In this document: one piece after another, positions 41,300 through 51,062 of the stretch
Layout: every line of letters starts with the position of its first letter
Position numbering within the stretch: position 1 is the stretch's first letter
Assembly (NCBI RefSeq): GCF_032121415.1
Contig: NZ_CP135079.1
Coordinates: forward strand, 3,100,001-3,164,000
Source: Streptomyces parvus
GTDB lineage: Bacteria > Actinomycetota > Actinomycetes > Streptomycetales > Streptomycetaceae
Direction: 5' to 3'
DNA: 64,000 nt
Notes under the pieces: generated by a model
Told to the model about the DNA's origin: nothing
What the model saw: only the letters and a program-made list of their open reading frames with translations
Database searches by the model: none
Translations under genes and position numbers: made by a program

Positions 41300-41983
41300 T
41301 CACGTCCTGTGGCCGTCCCACATCGCCGCGCCGAAGCTGCGCACCAGGGCGATCAGCGCCGCGCCCAGCCGCCAGTCCACCTCCGGTGCGTGCAGGTGCA
41401 GTTTGTCGCCCCGCGACCGGAACTCCAGCGGCATCCGGCCCGCCGCCCGCCAACGGATGCGCCGTGGGGCACGCGCGGCCCCGCCCTCGTTCCCCGGGGC
41501 GCCGTCGAGCAGGGTGGCGACGACGACCACCACCATGAGAGGCAGGCACAGCCACCACACGAACCACCACACGATGCGCCCCTTGTAACCCACCATCTCG
41601 GGGCCGCCGGGCTGGGTCACGGTCCAGCGGGTGCGCAGGCCCCGGCCCCGGAGCGCCTTCTCGCGCACGACCGTGCCGATCAACTCTCCCTGGGGGCCCA
41701 GTACCTGGAAGATGGCAACCCCGCCGTCGGCGGACCGGGTCACCACGGTCGCCACCCGTTCCCGGCGGTGCTCGTCGGCCCACAGCACGAAGGAGCGTGC
41801 ACCGGTCCTGCGGGCCTCCAGGTAGGCGGGGACGCCGCCCGGGGGCAGTTCGCGCTCGGGGCGGGCCACCACGCTGTGCGTCCCCGATCCGTCGAAGAAG
41901 TCGATGGTGTCCTCGACCGTGGGCGGCGGGGTGAGGCTGCGGACCTTTCGCCGACCGCTGTTCATCCTCAGTACGTTGCTCAC
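41300..41983 (-). CDS. Membrane-associated protein of unknown function
   Basis: 227 residues. The GTG at 41983 has AAGGAG eight bases upstream. A cytoplasmic beta-rich part (about 1-130: IFQVLGPQGELIGTVVREKALRG) precedes one strong hydrophobic stretch with several tryptophans (VWWFVWWLCLPLMVVVVVATLL, about 136-158) and a C-terminal domain (LEFRSRGDKLHLHAPEVDWR). It resembles uncharacterised actinobacterial proteins. It shares the strand with the small membrane protein downstream. Confidence 0.65.
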   Translation of the reverse strand: MSNVLRMNSGRRKVRSLTPPPTVEDTIDFFDGSGTHSVVARPERELPPGGVPAYLEARRTGARSFVLWADEHRRERVATVVTRSADGGVAIFQVLGPQGELIGTVVREKALRGRGLRTRWTVTQPGGPEMVGYKGRIVWWFVWWLCLPLMVVVVVATLLDGAPGNEGGAARAPRRIRWRAAGRMPLEFRSRGDKLHLHAPEVDWRLGAALIALVRSFGAAMWDGHRT

Positions 41984-42093
41984 CCGGGACTCTCCTTGGG
42001 GGGGGTCCGACAACCGGCTGCCCACTTTAAGGGTCAACAAGAAAGGGCGGCAGGCCCGCAGGCCCGCCGCCCCTCCCTCACCTCACACCACGG

Positions 42094-43899
42094 TTACTGG
42101 ATGACCGTGATCCGGTCCGTCGCCGGCGGGGCCAGCGGGGCGGTGGCCGTGGAGTGGGCCGCCAGGTAGGCGTTGAACAGGTCCAGGTCCGACGCGCCGA
42201 CCAGTTTGTTCGTGCCAGCGCCCAGGGCCGGGAAGCCGTCGCCGCCGCCCGCGAGGAACTCGTTCATCGCGACACGGTAGGTGCGCGCCGGGTCGATCGC
42301 CTCGCCGTTCAGCCGGATGGTGTCGGCGACCACGCGGTCCGCGCCGCTCTTCGTCAGGTCGAGCGTGTAGGTGAGGCCCCTGGAGACCTGGAGGATCTTC
42401 GGGCTGGCCGCGTTCGCCCCGCTGACCTGCTGCTGGAGTGCGGCGATCAACTGGGCGCCCGTCAGGTCGACGACGTTCATCATGTTGGTGAACGGCTGCA
42501 CGGTGAACGCCTCGCCGTAGGTGACGACCCCGTCGCCCTCACTGCCGGACGCCTTGTGCACCAGGTCCGCGCGGATACCGCCCGGGTTCATGAACGCGAC
42601 TTCCGCGCCGCCCTTGTCGGCCGGGGCGAGCCCTTCGAGCTGGGCGTCGGCGATGACGTTGCCGAGCGGCTTCTCGGGGGCCGTGGAGCCGCGGCCGTTG
42701 ATGTCGGCGCTGATCCAGCCCTGCGGCTTGTTCGCGATCGGGGCCGCGAGCCTGTTCCAGCGGTCGATGAGGCGGGTCATGTCGGGGGCCTTGGGCTGGT
42801 CCCGGGTCACGACGTGGTTCGCGGACTTCACCGACGTACGGACGATGTCGTTCGTGCGGCGGTCGTAGGTCAGCGTGGTGTCCGTGTACAGCTTGCCGAA
42901 CGACGACGCCGACGTGACCATGCGCGGCTTGCCGGACGGGTCCGGGACCGTGCACACGTACGCCTGGTGGGTGTGGCCCGTGACCAGGGCGTCCACCTTC
43001 GGCGTGATGCCCTTGGCGATGTCGACGATGGGGCCGGAGATGCCGTCGCCCGCACCGGGGCTGTCGCAGTCGTAGTTGTACGAGGTGGAGGCGGCGGCCC
43101 CGCCCTCGTGGATCAGCGCCACGATCGACTTGACGCCCTTGCGGTCCAGCTCGCGGGCGTACTTGTTGATCGTCTCGACCTCGTCGTGGAACTTCAGGCC
43201 CTTGACGCCGTTGGCCGTGACGATGTCCGGGGTGCCCTCCAGGGTCACACCGATGAAGCCGATCTTGACGCCGTTCTTCTTCCAGACGGTGTACGGCCTC
43301 AGCAGCGGCTTGCCGGTCTTCTCCTTGGTCACGTTGGCCGCGAGGTAGGGGAAGTCCGCTCCCTTGAACTTCTTGCCCTTCTCGTAACAGCCCTCGACCG
43401 GGTGGCAGCCGCCGTTCTGGAGGCGGGCCAGCTCGGTGGCGCCCTCGTCGAACTCGTGGTTGCCGACCGCCGTGACGTCCAGGTCGAGACCGTTCAGCGC
43501 CTCGATCGTCGGCTCGTCGTGGAAGAGGCCCGACAGCAGCGGACTCGCGCCGACCATGTCGCCGCCGGCCGCCGTGACGGAGTACGGGTTGCCCTTGCGC
43601 GCGGTGCGCAGCGAGGTCGCCAGGTACTCGACGCCACCGGCCGGGATCGCCTTGACCGTGCCGTCGGGCTGCGTCTCGGAGACGTTGCCCGCCGAACCGG
43701 CCGGCGGCTCCAGATTGCCGTGCAGGTCGTTGAACGACAGCAACTGCACGTCGACGGTACGGGGCTTGTGGCCGTGCCCGTGGCCCCGGTCATGGGCCCC
43801 GGCCGGCATCGCGGCGACGAGCGCGCCCACGGTGGCCAGACCGGCCGCGGCGGCGAGCACCCGCCGGGACGCGCGGTTCTTCTGTGGAGTCGCTGACAT
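42094..43899 (-). CDS. Secreted bifunctional metallophosphatase/5'-nucleotidase
   Basis: 601 residues with a signal peptide ending near AGAHD. The N-terminal calcineurin-like domain has SFNDLHGNLEPP, GGDMVGASP, VGNHEFDEG and GHTHQAY for the two metals; the C-terminal nucleotidase domain has NPGGIR and GGDGFP for substrate binding. It releases phosphate from nucleotides outside the cell. The ATG has AAGGGGACC upstream. Pho control is likely from function and position, but only a weak PHO-like element was seen. Confidence 0.92.
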   Translation of the reverse strand: MSATPQKNRASRRVLAAAAGLATVGALVAAMPAGAHDRGHGHGHKPRTVDVQLLSFNDLHGNLEPPAGSAGNVSETQPDGTVKAIPAGGVEYLATSLRTARKGNPYSVTAAGGDMVGASPLLSGLFHDEPTIEALNGLDLDVTAVGNHEFDEGATELARLQNGGCHPVEGCYEKGKKFKGADFPYLAANVTKEKTGKPLLRPYTVWKKNGVKIGFIGVTLEGTPDIVTANGVKGLKFHDEVETINKYARELDRKGVKSIVALIHEGGAAASTSYNYDCDSPGAGDGISGPIVDIAKGITPKVDALVTGHTHQAYVCTVPDPSGKPRMVTSASSFGKLYTDTTLTYDRRTNDIVRTSVKSANHVVTRDQPKAPDMTRLIDRWNRLAAPIANKPQGWISADINGRGSTAPEKPLGNVIADAQLEGLAPADKGGAEVAFMNPGGIRADLVHKASGSEGDGVVTYGEAFTVQPFTNMMNVVDLTGAQLIAALQQQVSGANAASPKILQVSRGLTYTLDLTKSGADRVVADTIRLNGEAIDPARTYRVAMNEFLAGGGDGFPALGAGTNKLVGASDLDLFNAYLAAHSTATAPLAPPATDRITVIQ

Positions 43900-44150
43900 C
43901 GGTCCCCTTGTGTGTCAGTGGTGTCAGTACTGCATCCTGCGTGCCGCAGCCTAGAGTCAACGCGCGTAGCGCAACAGGTGTTCGGGGTTACGGACTGGTT
44001 GCCATCCGGCCAAATGGCTCCTTTGCGCACCATGAACGGCCCGCCTTCCCCGCCGCGGACGGCCCGGCTCCCCGCCCCGCACGCGCCCCGACCGCGCACC
44101 CCGCCCCGCCGCGCCACCCCCGGGCGCGGCGTCGCCGTACGCTCGGAGGC

Positions 44151-45074
44151 ATGACGACTGACGCACCCCTCCCCGCTCCCGGACGCGAGATTCAGACCCT
44201 CGACGCACTCGGCTCCGCACAGGCCGAGGCCGTCCTCGCCCTGCTCTCCGAGGCGGCCGCGTCCGACGGCCGGCAGGCGGTCTCCGAGCAGGGCAGGCTC
44301 CGGATCCGGGGCGGACACCGCGACGGCGTACGGCACTTCCTGCTCACCGTCGACGGCACGCTCGCCGGATACGCCCAGCTCGAGGACACCGACCCGGTCG
44401 AGGCCCCGGCCGCCGAGCTGGTCGTCCACCCCGACCGGCGCGGCAACGGACACGGCCGCGCGCTCGGCGCCGCCCTCCTCGCCGCGACCGGCAAACGGCT
44501 GCGGGTCTGGGCGCACGGCGGCACCGCCGCGGCCCGCCACCTCGCCCAGGTGCTCGGCCTCTCCCTCTTCCGCGAACTGCGCCAGCTGCGGCGGAGCCTG
44601 ATCCCGCTCGACCTCGCCGAGCCGGTCCTGCCCGAGGGTGTGACCGTACGGACCTTCGAGCCGGGGCGGGACGATGCCGCCTGGCTCGCCGTGAACCGCG
44701 CGGCCTTCGCCCACCATCCGGAGCAGGGGTCGCTGACCCAGCAGGACCTGGACGACCGCGAGGCGGAGCCCTGGTTCGACCCGAAGGGCTTCTTCCTGGC
44801 CGAGCGGGACGGGGAGATCGTCGGCTTCCACTGGACGAAGGTGCACGCCGAGGAGCAGGTCGGCGAGGTGTACGTCGTCGGGGTCCTGCCGGAGGCCCAG
44901 GGCGGCGGCCTCGGCAAGGCGCTGACCTCGATCGGCCTGCACCACCTGGCCGCCGAGGCGCTGCCCACCGCGATGCTCTACGTGGACGCGGACAACACGG
45001 CGGCCGTGACGGTGTACGAGCGGATGGGCTTCACCACGCACGAGGTGGACCTGATGTACCGCACGGAGTCCTGA
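44151..45074 (+). CDS. mshD: Mycothiol synthase (MshD)
   Basis: 307-residue enzyme with two GNAT domains; the C-terminal one has VYVVGVLPEAQGGGLGKALTSIGL, the acetyl-CoA loop. MshD acetylates desacetylmycothiol in the last step of mycothiol synthesis. The end YERMGFTTHEVDLMYR matches the family. A TACGCT hexamer ends seven bases upstream of the ATG, so the message may be leaderless. A hairpin follows the gene. Confidence 0.92.
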   Translation: MTTDAPLPAPGREIQTLDALGSAQAEAVLALLSEAAASDGRQAVSEQGRLRIRGGHRDGVRHFLLTVDGTLAGYAQLEDTDPVEAPAAELVVHPDRRGNGHGRALGAALLAATGKRLRVWAHGGTAAARHLAQVLGLSLFRELRQLRRSLIPLDLAEPVLPEGVTVRTFEPGRDDAAWLAVNRAAFAHHPEQGSLTQQDLDDREAEPWFDPKGFFLAERDGEIVGFHWTKVHAEEQVGEVYVVGVLPEAQGGGLGKALTSIGLHHLAAEALPTAMLYVDADNTAAVTVYERMGFTTHEVDLMYRTES

Positions 45075-45094
45075 ACCCTCCGTCAGACCTCCGC

Positions 45095-45120
45095 GGGGCG
45101 GCGTCACTTGACGCCGCCCC
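45095..45120 (+). terminator. 12-bp-stem hairpin after mshD
   Basis: GGGGCGGCGTCA and TGACGCCGCCCC form a perfect 12-bp stem around CT. It lies 20 bases after the mshD stop and the broken ABC-transporter remnant begins at its 3' edge. Confidence 0.75.
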
Positions 45121-45483
45121 TTCCCGGCCCTCGCCCTCGGCAAGCGGCCCGAACTGATGCTGCTGGACGAGCCGGTGGCGGACCTCGACCCCCTCGCCCG
45201 GCATGAGCTGATGGGCGTCCTGACGGCGGAGACCGCCGAGCACGGCACCACCATCGTGATGTCCTCGCACATCCTCACCGAGTTGGAAGGCGCCTGCGAC
45301 TACCTCCTGTTCGTCGGGCGGACGCGTCCGGCTCGGCGGCGGGGCGCCGTCGCCTCCTTCGCCGAGGTGCACCCCGCCTCCCCTTACTGGCCCCTCCAGC
45401 TCGTCGAGACCGGCATCCTCCCGGCCCTCGCCGCCCTCGCCGTGTTCGCCGCCTTCCGGGTCCTGCGCCGCCTGCACGGCTGA
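45121..45483 (+). pseudogene. ABC-transporter remnant (ATPase end fused to permease end)
   Basis: An open frame reads into ALALGKRPELMLLDEPVADL, the region just before and after Walker B of an ABC ATPase, then the H-loop part of it ([12 protein letters not shown]). Walker A and the signature are missing. The frame then runs into [20 protein letters not shown] and FRVLRRLHG, which look like the last membrane helix of an ABC permease. A deletion that removed the first half of the ATPase and most of the permease would produce this. No ribosome site or full domain remains, so it is unlikely to make a working product. Confidence 0.75.
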
Positions 45484-45767
45484 GCGGAGCATCCGGCGAG
45501 ACCCGTCGTCCGGGCCCCACGAGGGGTGGGCCCGGACGACGAACACGTACAGTGACCGCGAGGGCCGCCCGCAGGCACACCGCTTCCTGTACGTCATGTC
45601 GCCGTTACCGGCCATTCAGACGCTCTTGCGACCCTCGCGGGATGCAGCCAGCTGTGCCCGCCCCCCGCCGCGACGGGAGAGCCCGTGACCCCGGGTTCCC
45701 CGGGCCTTCCGCGATCTTTCCGGGCTCCGACGCGCCTGAGGGGCGCTCCGCGCGGAACAATAGGTCC

Positions 45768-48005
45768 ATGAGCCAGCAGCCCAGCTCCGAGGTCCCCGCC
45801 CAGCCGTCCGTCGGCTCGCTCGCCGCGCACCGGCCGCACGCCACCCCGGCGTCCCACGGGGTCGGCTTCTCCACCGCCGCCGACCTGGATCCCGATCTCG
45901 ACGCCGACGCGGACGCCTACGAGCCCGACCGGGACGGCGACGAGCTGCCCCAGGGGCGGTTCCTGGACCGCGAACGCAGCTGGCTCGCGTTCAACGAACG
46001 GGTGCTGGAGCTGGCCGAGGACCCGGCCACGCCCATCCTGGAGCGGGCCAACTTCCTCGCCATCTTCGCCTCGAACCTGGACGAGTTCTTCATGGTCCGG
46101 GTGGCCGGCCTCAAGCGCCGCATCGCCACCGGCGTCGCCACCCGCTCCGCCTCCGGCCTCCAGCCCCGCGAGGTGCTGGACCTCATCTGGACCCGCTCGC
46201 GCGAACTCATGGCGCGGCACGCCGCCTGCTTCCAGCAGGACATCGCCCCGGACCTGTCCGACGAGGGCATCCAGCTGATCCGCTGGCCGGACCTGACCGA
46301 GAAGGAGCAGGCCCGCCTGTTCACCTTCTTCCGGCAGCGCGTCTTCCCGGTCCTGACCCCGCTGGCCGTCGACCCCGCGCACCCCTTCCCGTACATCTCC
46401 GGGCTCTCCCTCAACCTCGCCGTCGTCGTCCGCAACCCGGTCAGCGGCCACCGCCACTTCGCCCGGGTCAAGGTCCCGCCGCTGCTGACCCGCTTCCTGG
46501 AGGCGTCCCCGCAGCGGTACGTCCCCATCGAGGACGTCATCGCGGCACACCTGGAGGAGCTGTTCCCGGGCATGGAGGTGCTGGCGCACCACATGTTCCG
46601 GGTCACCAGGAACGAGGACCTGGAAGTCGAGGAGGACGACACGGAGAACCTCCTCCAGGCCCTGGAGAAGGAGCTCATGCGCCGCCGGTTCGGTCCGCCG
46701 GTGCGCCTGGAGGTCGAGGAGTCCATCGACCCGTACGTCCTGGACCTGCTGGTCCGCGAGCTGAAGGTGTCCGACGCGGAGGTCTACCCGCTGCCCGGAC
46801 CGCTCGACCTGACCGGCCTGTTCGCCATCGCCTCGCTGGACCGGCCGGAGCTGAAGTTCCCCAAGTTCATCGCGGGCACCCACCGGGACCTGGCCGAGGT
46901 GGAGTCCGCCTCCGCGCCCGACATCTTCGCCGCCCTGCGCGAACGCGACGTCCTGCTCCACCACCCGTACGACTCGTTCTCCACCTCCGTCCAGGCGTTC
47001 CTGGAGCAGGCGGCGGGCGACCCGGACGTGCTGGCCATCAAGCAGACGCTGTACCGCACCTCCGGCGACTCCCCGATCGTGGACGCCCTGATCGACGCGG
47101 CCGAGTCCGGCAAGCAGGTCCTGGTCCTCGTCGAGATCAAGGCCCGCTTCGACGAGCAGGCCAACATCAAGTGGGCCCGGAAGCTGGAGGAGGCGGGCTG
47201 CCATGTCGTCTACGGCCTCGTCGGGCTGAAGACCCACTGCAAGCTCTCCCTCGTCGTCCGCCAGGAGGGCGACACCCTGCGCCGCTACTCCCACGTCGGC
47301 ACCGGCAACTACCACCCCAAGACGGCCCGGCTGTACGAGGACCTCGGCCTGCTCACGGCGGACCCGCAGGTCGGGGCGGACCTCTCCGACCTGTTCAACC
47401 GGCTCTCCGGCTACTCCCGCCGCGAGACCTACCGCCGTCTCCTGGTCGCCCCGAAGTCCCTGCGCGACGGGCTGATCGCCCGTATCAACAAGGAGATCAC
47501 CCACCACCGGGCCGGCCGCCCCGCCTACGTCCGGTTCAAGGTCAACTCGATGGTCGACGAAGCGATCATCGACGCCTGCTACCGGGCGGCCCAGGCGGGA
47601 GTCCCCGTCGACATCTGGGTGCGCGGGATCTGCGCGATCCGCCCCGGGGTCGCCGGGCTCTCCGAGAACATCCGGGTCCGCTCCATACTCGGCCGCTTCC
47701 TCGAACACTCCCGGATCTTCGCCTTCGGCAACGGCGGCGAGCCCGAGGTGTGGTTCGGCAGCGCCGACATGATGCACCGCAACCTCGACCGCCGGATCGA
47801 AGCCCTGGTCCGGGTCACCGACCCCGCCCACCGCGCCGCACTCAGCCGACTCCTGGAGACCGGTATGGCCGACACCACCTCCTCCTGGCACCTGGGCCCC
47901 GACGGGAACTGGACCCGGCACGCCACGGACGCGGACGGCCAGCCGCTGCGGCACGTCCAGGAAATGCTCATCGACGCCCGGAGGCGCAGGCGTGCGACGC
48001 CCTGA
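45768..48005 (+). CDS. ppk: Polyphosphate kinase (Ppk1)
   Basis: 745-residue enzyme that makes and reverses polyphosphate from ATP. The N-terminal 60 residues are an Asp-rich extension not in E. coli Ppk. The core starts with the motif [28 protein letters not shown] includes His490, the counterpart of the catalytic phospho-histidine, followed by [22 protein letters not shown], and [12 protein letters not shown] gives the second conserved His. The ATG at 45768 was chosen to start just ahead of the conserved extension. CHAD and Nudix genes follow with overlaps. Confidence 0.95.
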   Translation: MSQQPSSEVPAQPSVGSLAAHRPHATPASHGVGFSTAADLDPDLDADADAYEPDRDGDELPQGRFLDRERSWLAFNERVLELAEDPATPILERANFLAIFASNLDEFFMVRVAGLKRRIATGVATRSASGLQPREVLDLIWTRSRELMARHAACFQQDIAPDLSDEGIQLIRWPDLTEKEQARLFTFFRQRVFPVLTPLAVDPAHPFPYISGLSLNLAVVVRNPVSGHRHFARVKVPPLLTRFLEASPQRYVPIEDVIAAHLEELFPGMEVLAHHMFRVTRNEDLEVEEDDTENLLQALEKELMRRRFGPPVRLEVEESIDPYVLDLLVRELKVSDAEVYPLPGPLDLTGLFAIASLDRPELKFPKFIAGTHRDLAEVESASAPDIFAALRERDVLLHHPYDSFSTSVQAFLEQAAGDPDVLAIKQTLYRTSGDSPIVDALIDAAESGKQVLVLVEIKARFDEQANIKWARKLEEAGCHVVYGLVGLKTHCKLSLVVRQEGDTLRRYSHVGTGNYHPKTARLYEDLGLLTADPQVGADLSDLFNRLSGYSRRETYRRLLVAPKSLRDGLIARINKEITHHRAGRPAYVRFKVNSMVDEAIIDACYRAAQAGVPVDIWVRGICAIRPGVAGLSENIRVRSILGRFLEHSRIFAFGNGGEPEVWFGSADMMHRNLDRRIEALVRVTDPAHRAALSRLLETGMADTTSSWHLGPDGNWTRHATDADGQPLRHVQEMLIDARRRRRATP

Positions 48006-49203
48006 CCAGCAGACGACGACCCGGCCCACGTCGGATCCCGCCCCGGGGACCGGCACCGACGCCACGGTGGACGCGCCGCCGGACGGGACCACGAGGGCGA
48101 CAAGCCCTCCCGACGGAACCACGGCGCCGGGGCACCCCGCCGGACCCGGACCCTCCGGAACCAGCCCCGCCGGGCCCGGACCCTCCGGAACCGGCCCCGC
48201 CGCGGCCCGCGCCGCAGCAGGCCACCCTGCCGGGGACCTGACCACGGAGGCGGTCCTCGCGCCCTACCTCAGGGGGCAGGCCGCGGACTTCCTGCGCAGC
48301 CTGCGCCTGCACCACGAGCACAGCGCCCCCGCCGAGTCCGGGGGCCACGACGCCGCGGCCGCCATCCGCGCACTGCGCCGCGCGGCCCGCCGGATCAGCG
48401 GCTCCCTGCACACCTTCCGGGCCGCCCTCGACCCGCACTGGGCCGACCAGCTCCGCGCCGAGCTGGCCTGGCTCTCCGGCGTACTCGCCCGCGAACACGC
48501 CTACGCCGGCCGGCTCACCCGGCTCGTCGAGGCCCTGCACCAGCTCTCCGGGCCCGCCCTCCCCGCCGCCCGGGGGGCCAGGGCCGCCGGGGAAGCCGCC
48601 GCGTCCGACGCCCAGGGCCGTGCCGCGCTCGGGGTCGGGGCCGCGCGCGCCGGGGCGCTGCTGGAACGCCGCCTCACCCTCGCCCGGACCCGGTCGCACT
48701 CCGCCGCCCTCCAGGCGCTCGGCTCCTCCCGGTTCCACGCGGTCGCCGACGCCGTCGCGCTCCTGGCCTCCGACGTGCCGCTGGCCCCCGGCACCACGGC
48801 CCGGACCGCCGAAGCCCTCCTGGAGCCCGCCGAACGCGCCGAGCAACGCCTCCTCGCCGCGGTGGCCGCCCTCCCGCCCGCCGACTCCGAGCCGTACAAC
48901 GAGGCGCAGGACGCGGCGTGGCACCAGGCCCGTCTGCTGCTGCGGCTCCACCGGTACGCCCACGAGGTCGTCCTCGGCGCCGCCTCCCCGGCCCTCGCCT
49001 CCTGCGGGCACGCCCTCGACCTGCACCGGGACGCGGTGGAGGCAGCCGCGGCGGCGGCCGCGGCGGCCCGCACACCCCGGATCGCCCCGGCCACGGCGTA
49101 CGCGCTGGGCGTGCTCCACGCGGACCAGCGCCACGAGGTGGAGGCGGCGCGGGCGGTGTTCCGCGAGACCTGGCCGTATGCCACGGCCCTGACGGCGCCA
49201 TGA
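47992..49203 (+). CDS. CHAD-domain protein
   Basis: 403-residue helical protein. A Pro/Gly-rich tail with tandem GPGPSGT repeats (about 48-66) leads to a CHAD domain (about 85-400) with conserved histidines and basic residues such as [22 protein letters not shown] domains bind polyphosphate. The start overlaps ppk by 14 bases, so the two are coupled in translation and function. The Nudix gene overlaps its stop. Confidence 0.88.
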   Translation: MRRPDQQTTTRPTSDPAPGTGTDATVDAPPDGTTRATSPPDGTTAPGHPAGPGPSGTSPAGPGPSGTGPAAARAAAGHPAGDLTTEAVLAPYLRGQAADFLRSLRLHHEHSAPAESGGHDAAAAIRALRRAARRISGSLHTFRAALDPHWADQLRAELAWLSGVLAREHAYAGRLTRLVEALHQLSGPALPAARGARAAGEAAASDAQGRAALGVGAARAGALLERRLTLARTRSHSAALQALGSSRFHAVADAVALLASDVPLAPGTTARTAEALLEPAERAEQRLLAAVAALPPADSEPYNEAQDAAWHQARLLLRLHRYAHEVVLGAASPALASCGHALDLHRDAVEAAAAAAAAARTPRIAPATAYALGVLHADQRHEVEAARAVFRETWPYATALTAP

Positions 49204-49625
49204 GCGCGGACCCCCGCGGCCCCGTGATCCGCGCCGCGGGATGCGTGCTGTGGCGGCGCGGCCCGGACGGCGGCAGCGTGGAGGTGTGCCTGGTACACCG
49301 CCCGAAGTACGGCGACTTCTCCTTCCCGAAGGGCAAGCTCAAGCGCGACGAGGAGCCGCTGGCCGCCGCCGTACGGGAGGTGCTGGAGGAGACCGGGCAC
49401 CACTGCGCGCCGGGCCCCCGCCTCCCCACCGCGCACTACATGGTGGACGGGCGGCCCAAGGAGGTCGCGTACTGGGCCGCCGAGGCGACCGGCGGCTCGT
49501 TCACGGCCAACGACGAGGTGGACCGCATCTTGTGGCTGGCCCCCGACGCCGCCCGCGCCCGGCTCACCCAGCCCCGTGACGTCCGGCAGCTGACCGCGTT
49601 CCTGGACACGCTGCCCAGGCCCTGA
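49200..49625 (+). CDS. Nudix hydrolase
   Basis: 141 residues with a complete Nudix box: GKLKRDEEPLAAAVREVLEETG. It has the short MutT1-like N-terminal domain but lacks the C-terminal RHG histidine-phosphatase domain of mycobacterial MutT1. It cleaves nucleoside diphosphate derivatives. ATGA overlap with the CHAD gene indicates coupling. A role in clearing nucleotides made or used with polyphosphate is possible. Confidence 0.85.
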   Translation: MSADPRGPVIRAAGCVLWRRGPDGGSVEVCLVHRPKYGDFSFPKGKLKRDEEPLAAAVREVLEETGHHCAPGPRLPTAHYMVDGRPKEVAYWAAEATGGSFTANDEVDRILWLAPDAARARLTQPRDVRQLTAFLDTLPRP

Positions 49626-49666
49626 CCACCGCTTCGGACCGGCCCCGCACCCGCCTGCCCGACACG

Positions 49667-49721
49667 GTTCACCTGCCGTTCACCCTCCCCCGTCGACGGC
49701 TTCACCTGTTCTGCCTAATTT
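49667..49721 (+). promoter_or_regulatory. PHO box and promoter of pstS
   Basis: Four 11-base units begin at 49667, 49678, 49689 and 49700: GTTCACCTGCC, GTTCACCCTCC, CCCGTCGACGG and CTTCACCTGTT. The first, second and fourth match the PhoP consensus GTTCACC; the third is degenerate. A -10 TAATTT follows (49716-49721). This is the expected layout of a PhoP-activated promoter. Confidence 0.93.
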
Positions 49722-49823
49722 CGGACGTACAAGGTGCGCGGCGGCAAGCCACGGCACCCCTCCTCATCGCACGCCGTCGTAGAACGAAACGACCACGGCG
49801 GCTCCTGGAAGGAACACCCGAAA

Positions 49824-50960
49824 GTGAAGCTTCAGCGCAAGAACCGGCTTCGTGCCACCGCGCTCGGTGCCCTCGCCGTCTCCGGCGCCCTGGTCCTCAC
49901 GGCGTGCGGTTCGGATGACAACACGGGCGGCGGCACGGCCGGCACCGGCGAGAAGACGACCGCCGCGTCGAACGTCGACTGCGGCAAGGCCAAGGGCCAG
50001 CTCCGCGCCTCCGGCTCCAGCGCGCAGAAGAACGCCATGGACCTCTGGGTCAAGAACTACATGGCCGCCTGTTCCGGTGTGGAGATCAACTACAACTCGT
50101 CCTCCTCCGGCGAGGGCATCGTCGCCTTCAACCAGGGCACCGTCGGCTTCGCCGGCTCCGACTCGGCGCTGAAGCCCGAAGAGGTCGCCGACTCCAAGAA
50201 GATGTGCAAGACCGGCCAGGGCATCAACCTGCCGATGGTCGGCGGCCCGGTCGCGATCGGCTTCAAGCTGGAGGGTGTCGACAAGCTCACGCTGGACGCC
50301 CCGACCCTCGCCAAGATCTTCGACAGCAAGATCAAGAAGTGGAACGACCCGGCGATCGCCAAGCTGAACGACGGCGTCGACCTCCCGGACAAGGCCATCC
50401 AGGCCTTCCACCGCTCCGAGGACTCCGGCACCACGCAGAACCTCGGCAAGTACCTCGGCGCCGCGGCTCCGGACGACTGGAAGTACGAGGCCGAGAAGAA
50501 GTGGCCGGCCCCCGGTGGCCAGGCCGCGTCCGGTTCCTCCGGCGTCGCCGCCCAGGTGAAGCAGGTCGACGGCGCGATCGGCTACTTCGAGCTCTCCTAC
50601 GCCAAGTCCCAGTCCATCCCGACCGTGGACATCAACACCGGTGGCGCCGCCCCGGTCCAGGCCACGTCGGAGAACGCCTCCAAGGCCATCGCCGCCGCCA
50701 AGATCAAGGGCACCGGCAAGGACCTGGCGCTCGACCTCGACTACACCACCAAGGCCGAGGGCGCCTACCCGCTGGTCCTGGTGACGTACGAGGTCGTCTG
50801 CGACAGCGGCAACAAGCCCGAGACGCTCGACACCGTCAAGTCCTTCCTCTCCTACGCCGCCTCCGACGACGGCCAGAAGATCCTGACCGACGCCGGCTAC
50901 GCCCCGATCCCGGCCGAGATCAACGCCAAGGTCCGCGAGACCATCGGCTCCCTCTCGTAA
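49824..50960 (+). CDS. pstS: Phosphate ABC transporter substrate-binding lipoprotein PstS
   Basis: 378 residues with a lipoprotein signal (LVLTAC, acylated Cys28). The mature domain has GASGSSAQKNAMDLW-like and NYNSSSSGEG segments that bind phosphate. I use the GTG at 49824, which places the signal peptide correctly; a GGAAGGA site is ten bases upstream. It is preceded by a PHO box, and a strong hairpin follows the stop, which may raise PstS over the permease proteins. Confidence 0.95.
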   Translation: MKLQRKNRLRATALGALAVSGALVLTACGSDDNTGGGTAGTGEKTTAASNVDCGKAKGQLRASGSSAQKNAMDLWVKNYMAACSGVEINYNSSSSGEGIVAFNQGTVGFAGSDSALKPEEVADSKKMCKTGQGINLPMVGGPVAIGFKLEGVDKLTLDAPTLAKIFDSKIKKWNDPAIAKLNDGVDLPDKAIQAFHRSEDSGTTQNLGKYLGAAAPDDWKYEAEKKWPAPGGQAASGSSGVAAQVKQVDGAIGYFELSYAKSQSIPTVDINTGGAAPVQATSENASKAIAAAKIKGTGKDLALDLDYTTKAEGAYPLVLVTYEVVCDSGNKPETLDTVKSFLSYAASDDGQKILTDAGYAPIPAEINAKVRETIGSLS

Positions 50961-50966
50961 CACCCC

Positions 50967-51002
50967 GGGGCGGCCGGGTCCCCACCCGGGCCCGGCCGCC
51001 CC
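50967..51002 (+). terminator. 12-bp-stem hairpin between pstS and pstC
   Basis: GGGGCGGCCGGG (50967-50978) pairs perfectly with CCCGGCCGCCCC (50991-51002), with a 12-base loop that can pair further. There is no U-run. It can stabilise the pstS message or cut readthrough into pstCAB. Confidence 0.75.
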
Positions 51003-51062
51003 GGCCATCCGGTGCACCGCCGCCAGGGGAGCCACGGCTCCCCCACACAGACCGGAAAGACC

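Noticed and set aside
43976..44008. PHO-like repeats near the 5'-nucleotidase gene (GTTACGG and GTTGCCA 11 bases apart).
   Set aside because: Only two weak units, on the strand opposite to the gene. Pho control is plausible from function but this site is not good evidence.
45604..45636. PHO-like repeats upstream of ppk (GTTACCG, ATTCAGA, CTTGCGA).
   Set aside because: The spacing is 10 and 11 bases and matches to GTTCACC are poor. ppk is known to be Pho-controlled in relatives, but I cannot show the box here.
45594..48245. An 883-codon open frame antisense to ppk, and similar long antisense frames opposite pst, Eis-like and other genes.
   Set aside because: They arise from the third-position GC bias of the real genes on the other strand; their products are low-complexity Arg/Gly/Val/Asp chains without domains.
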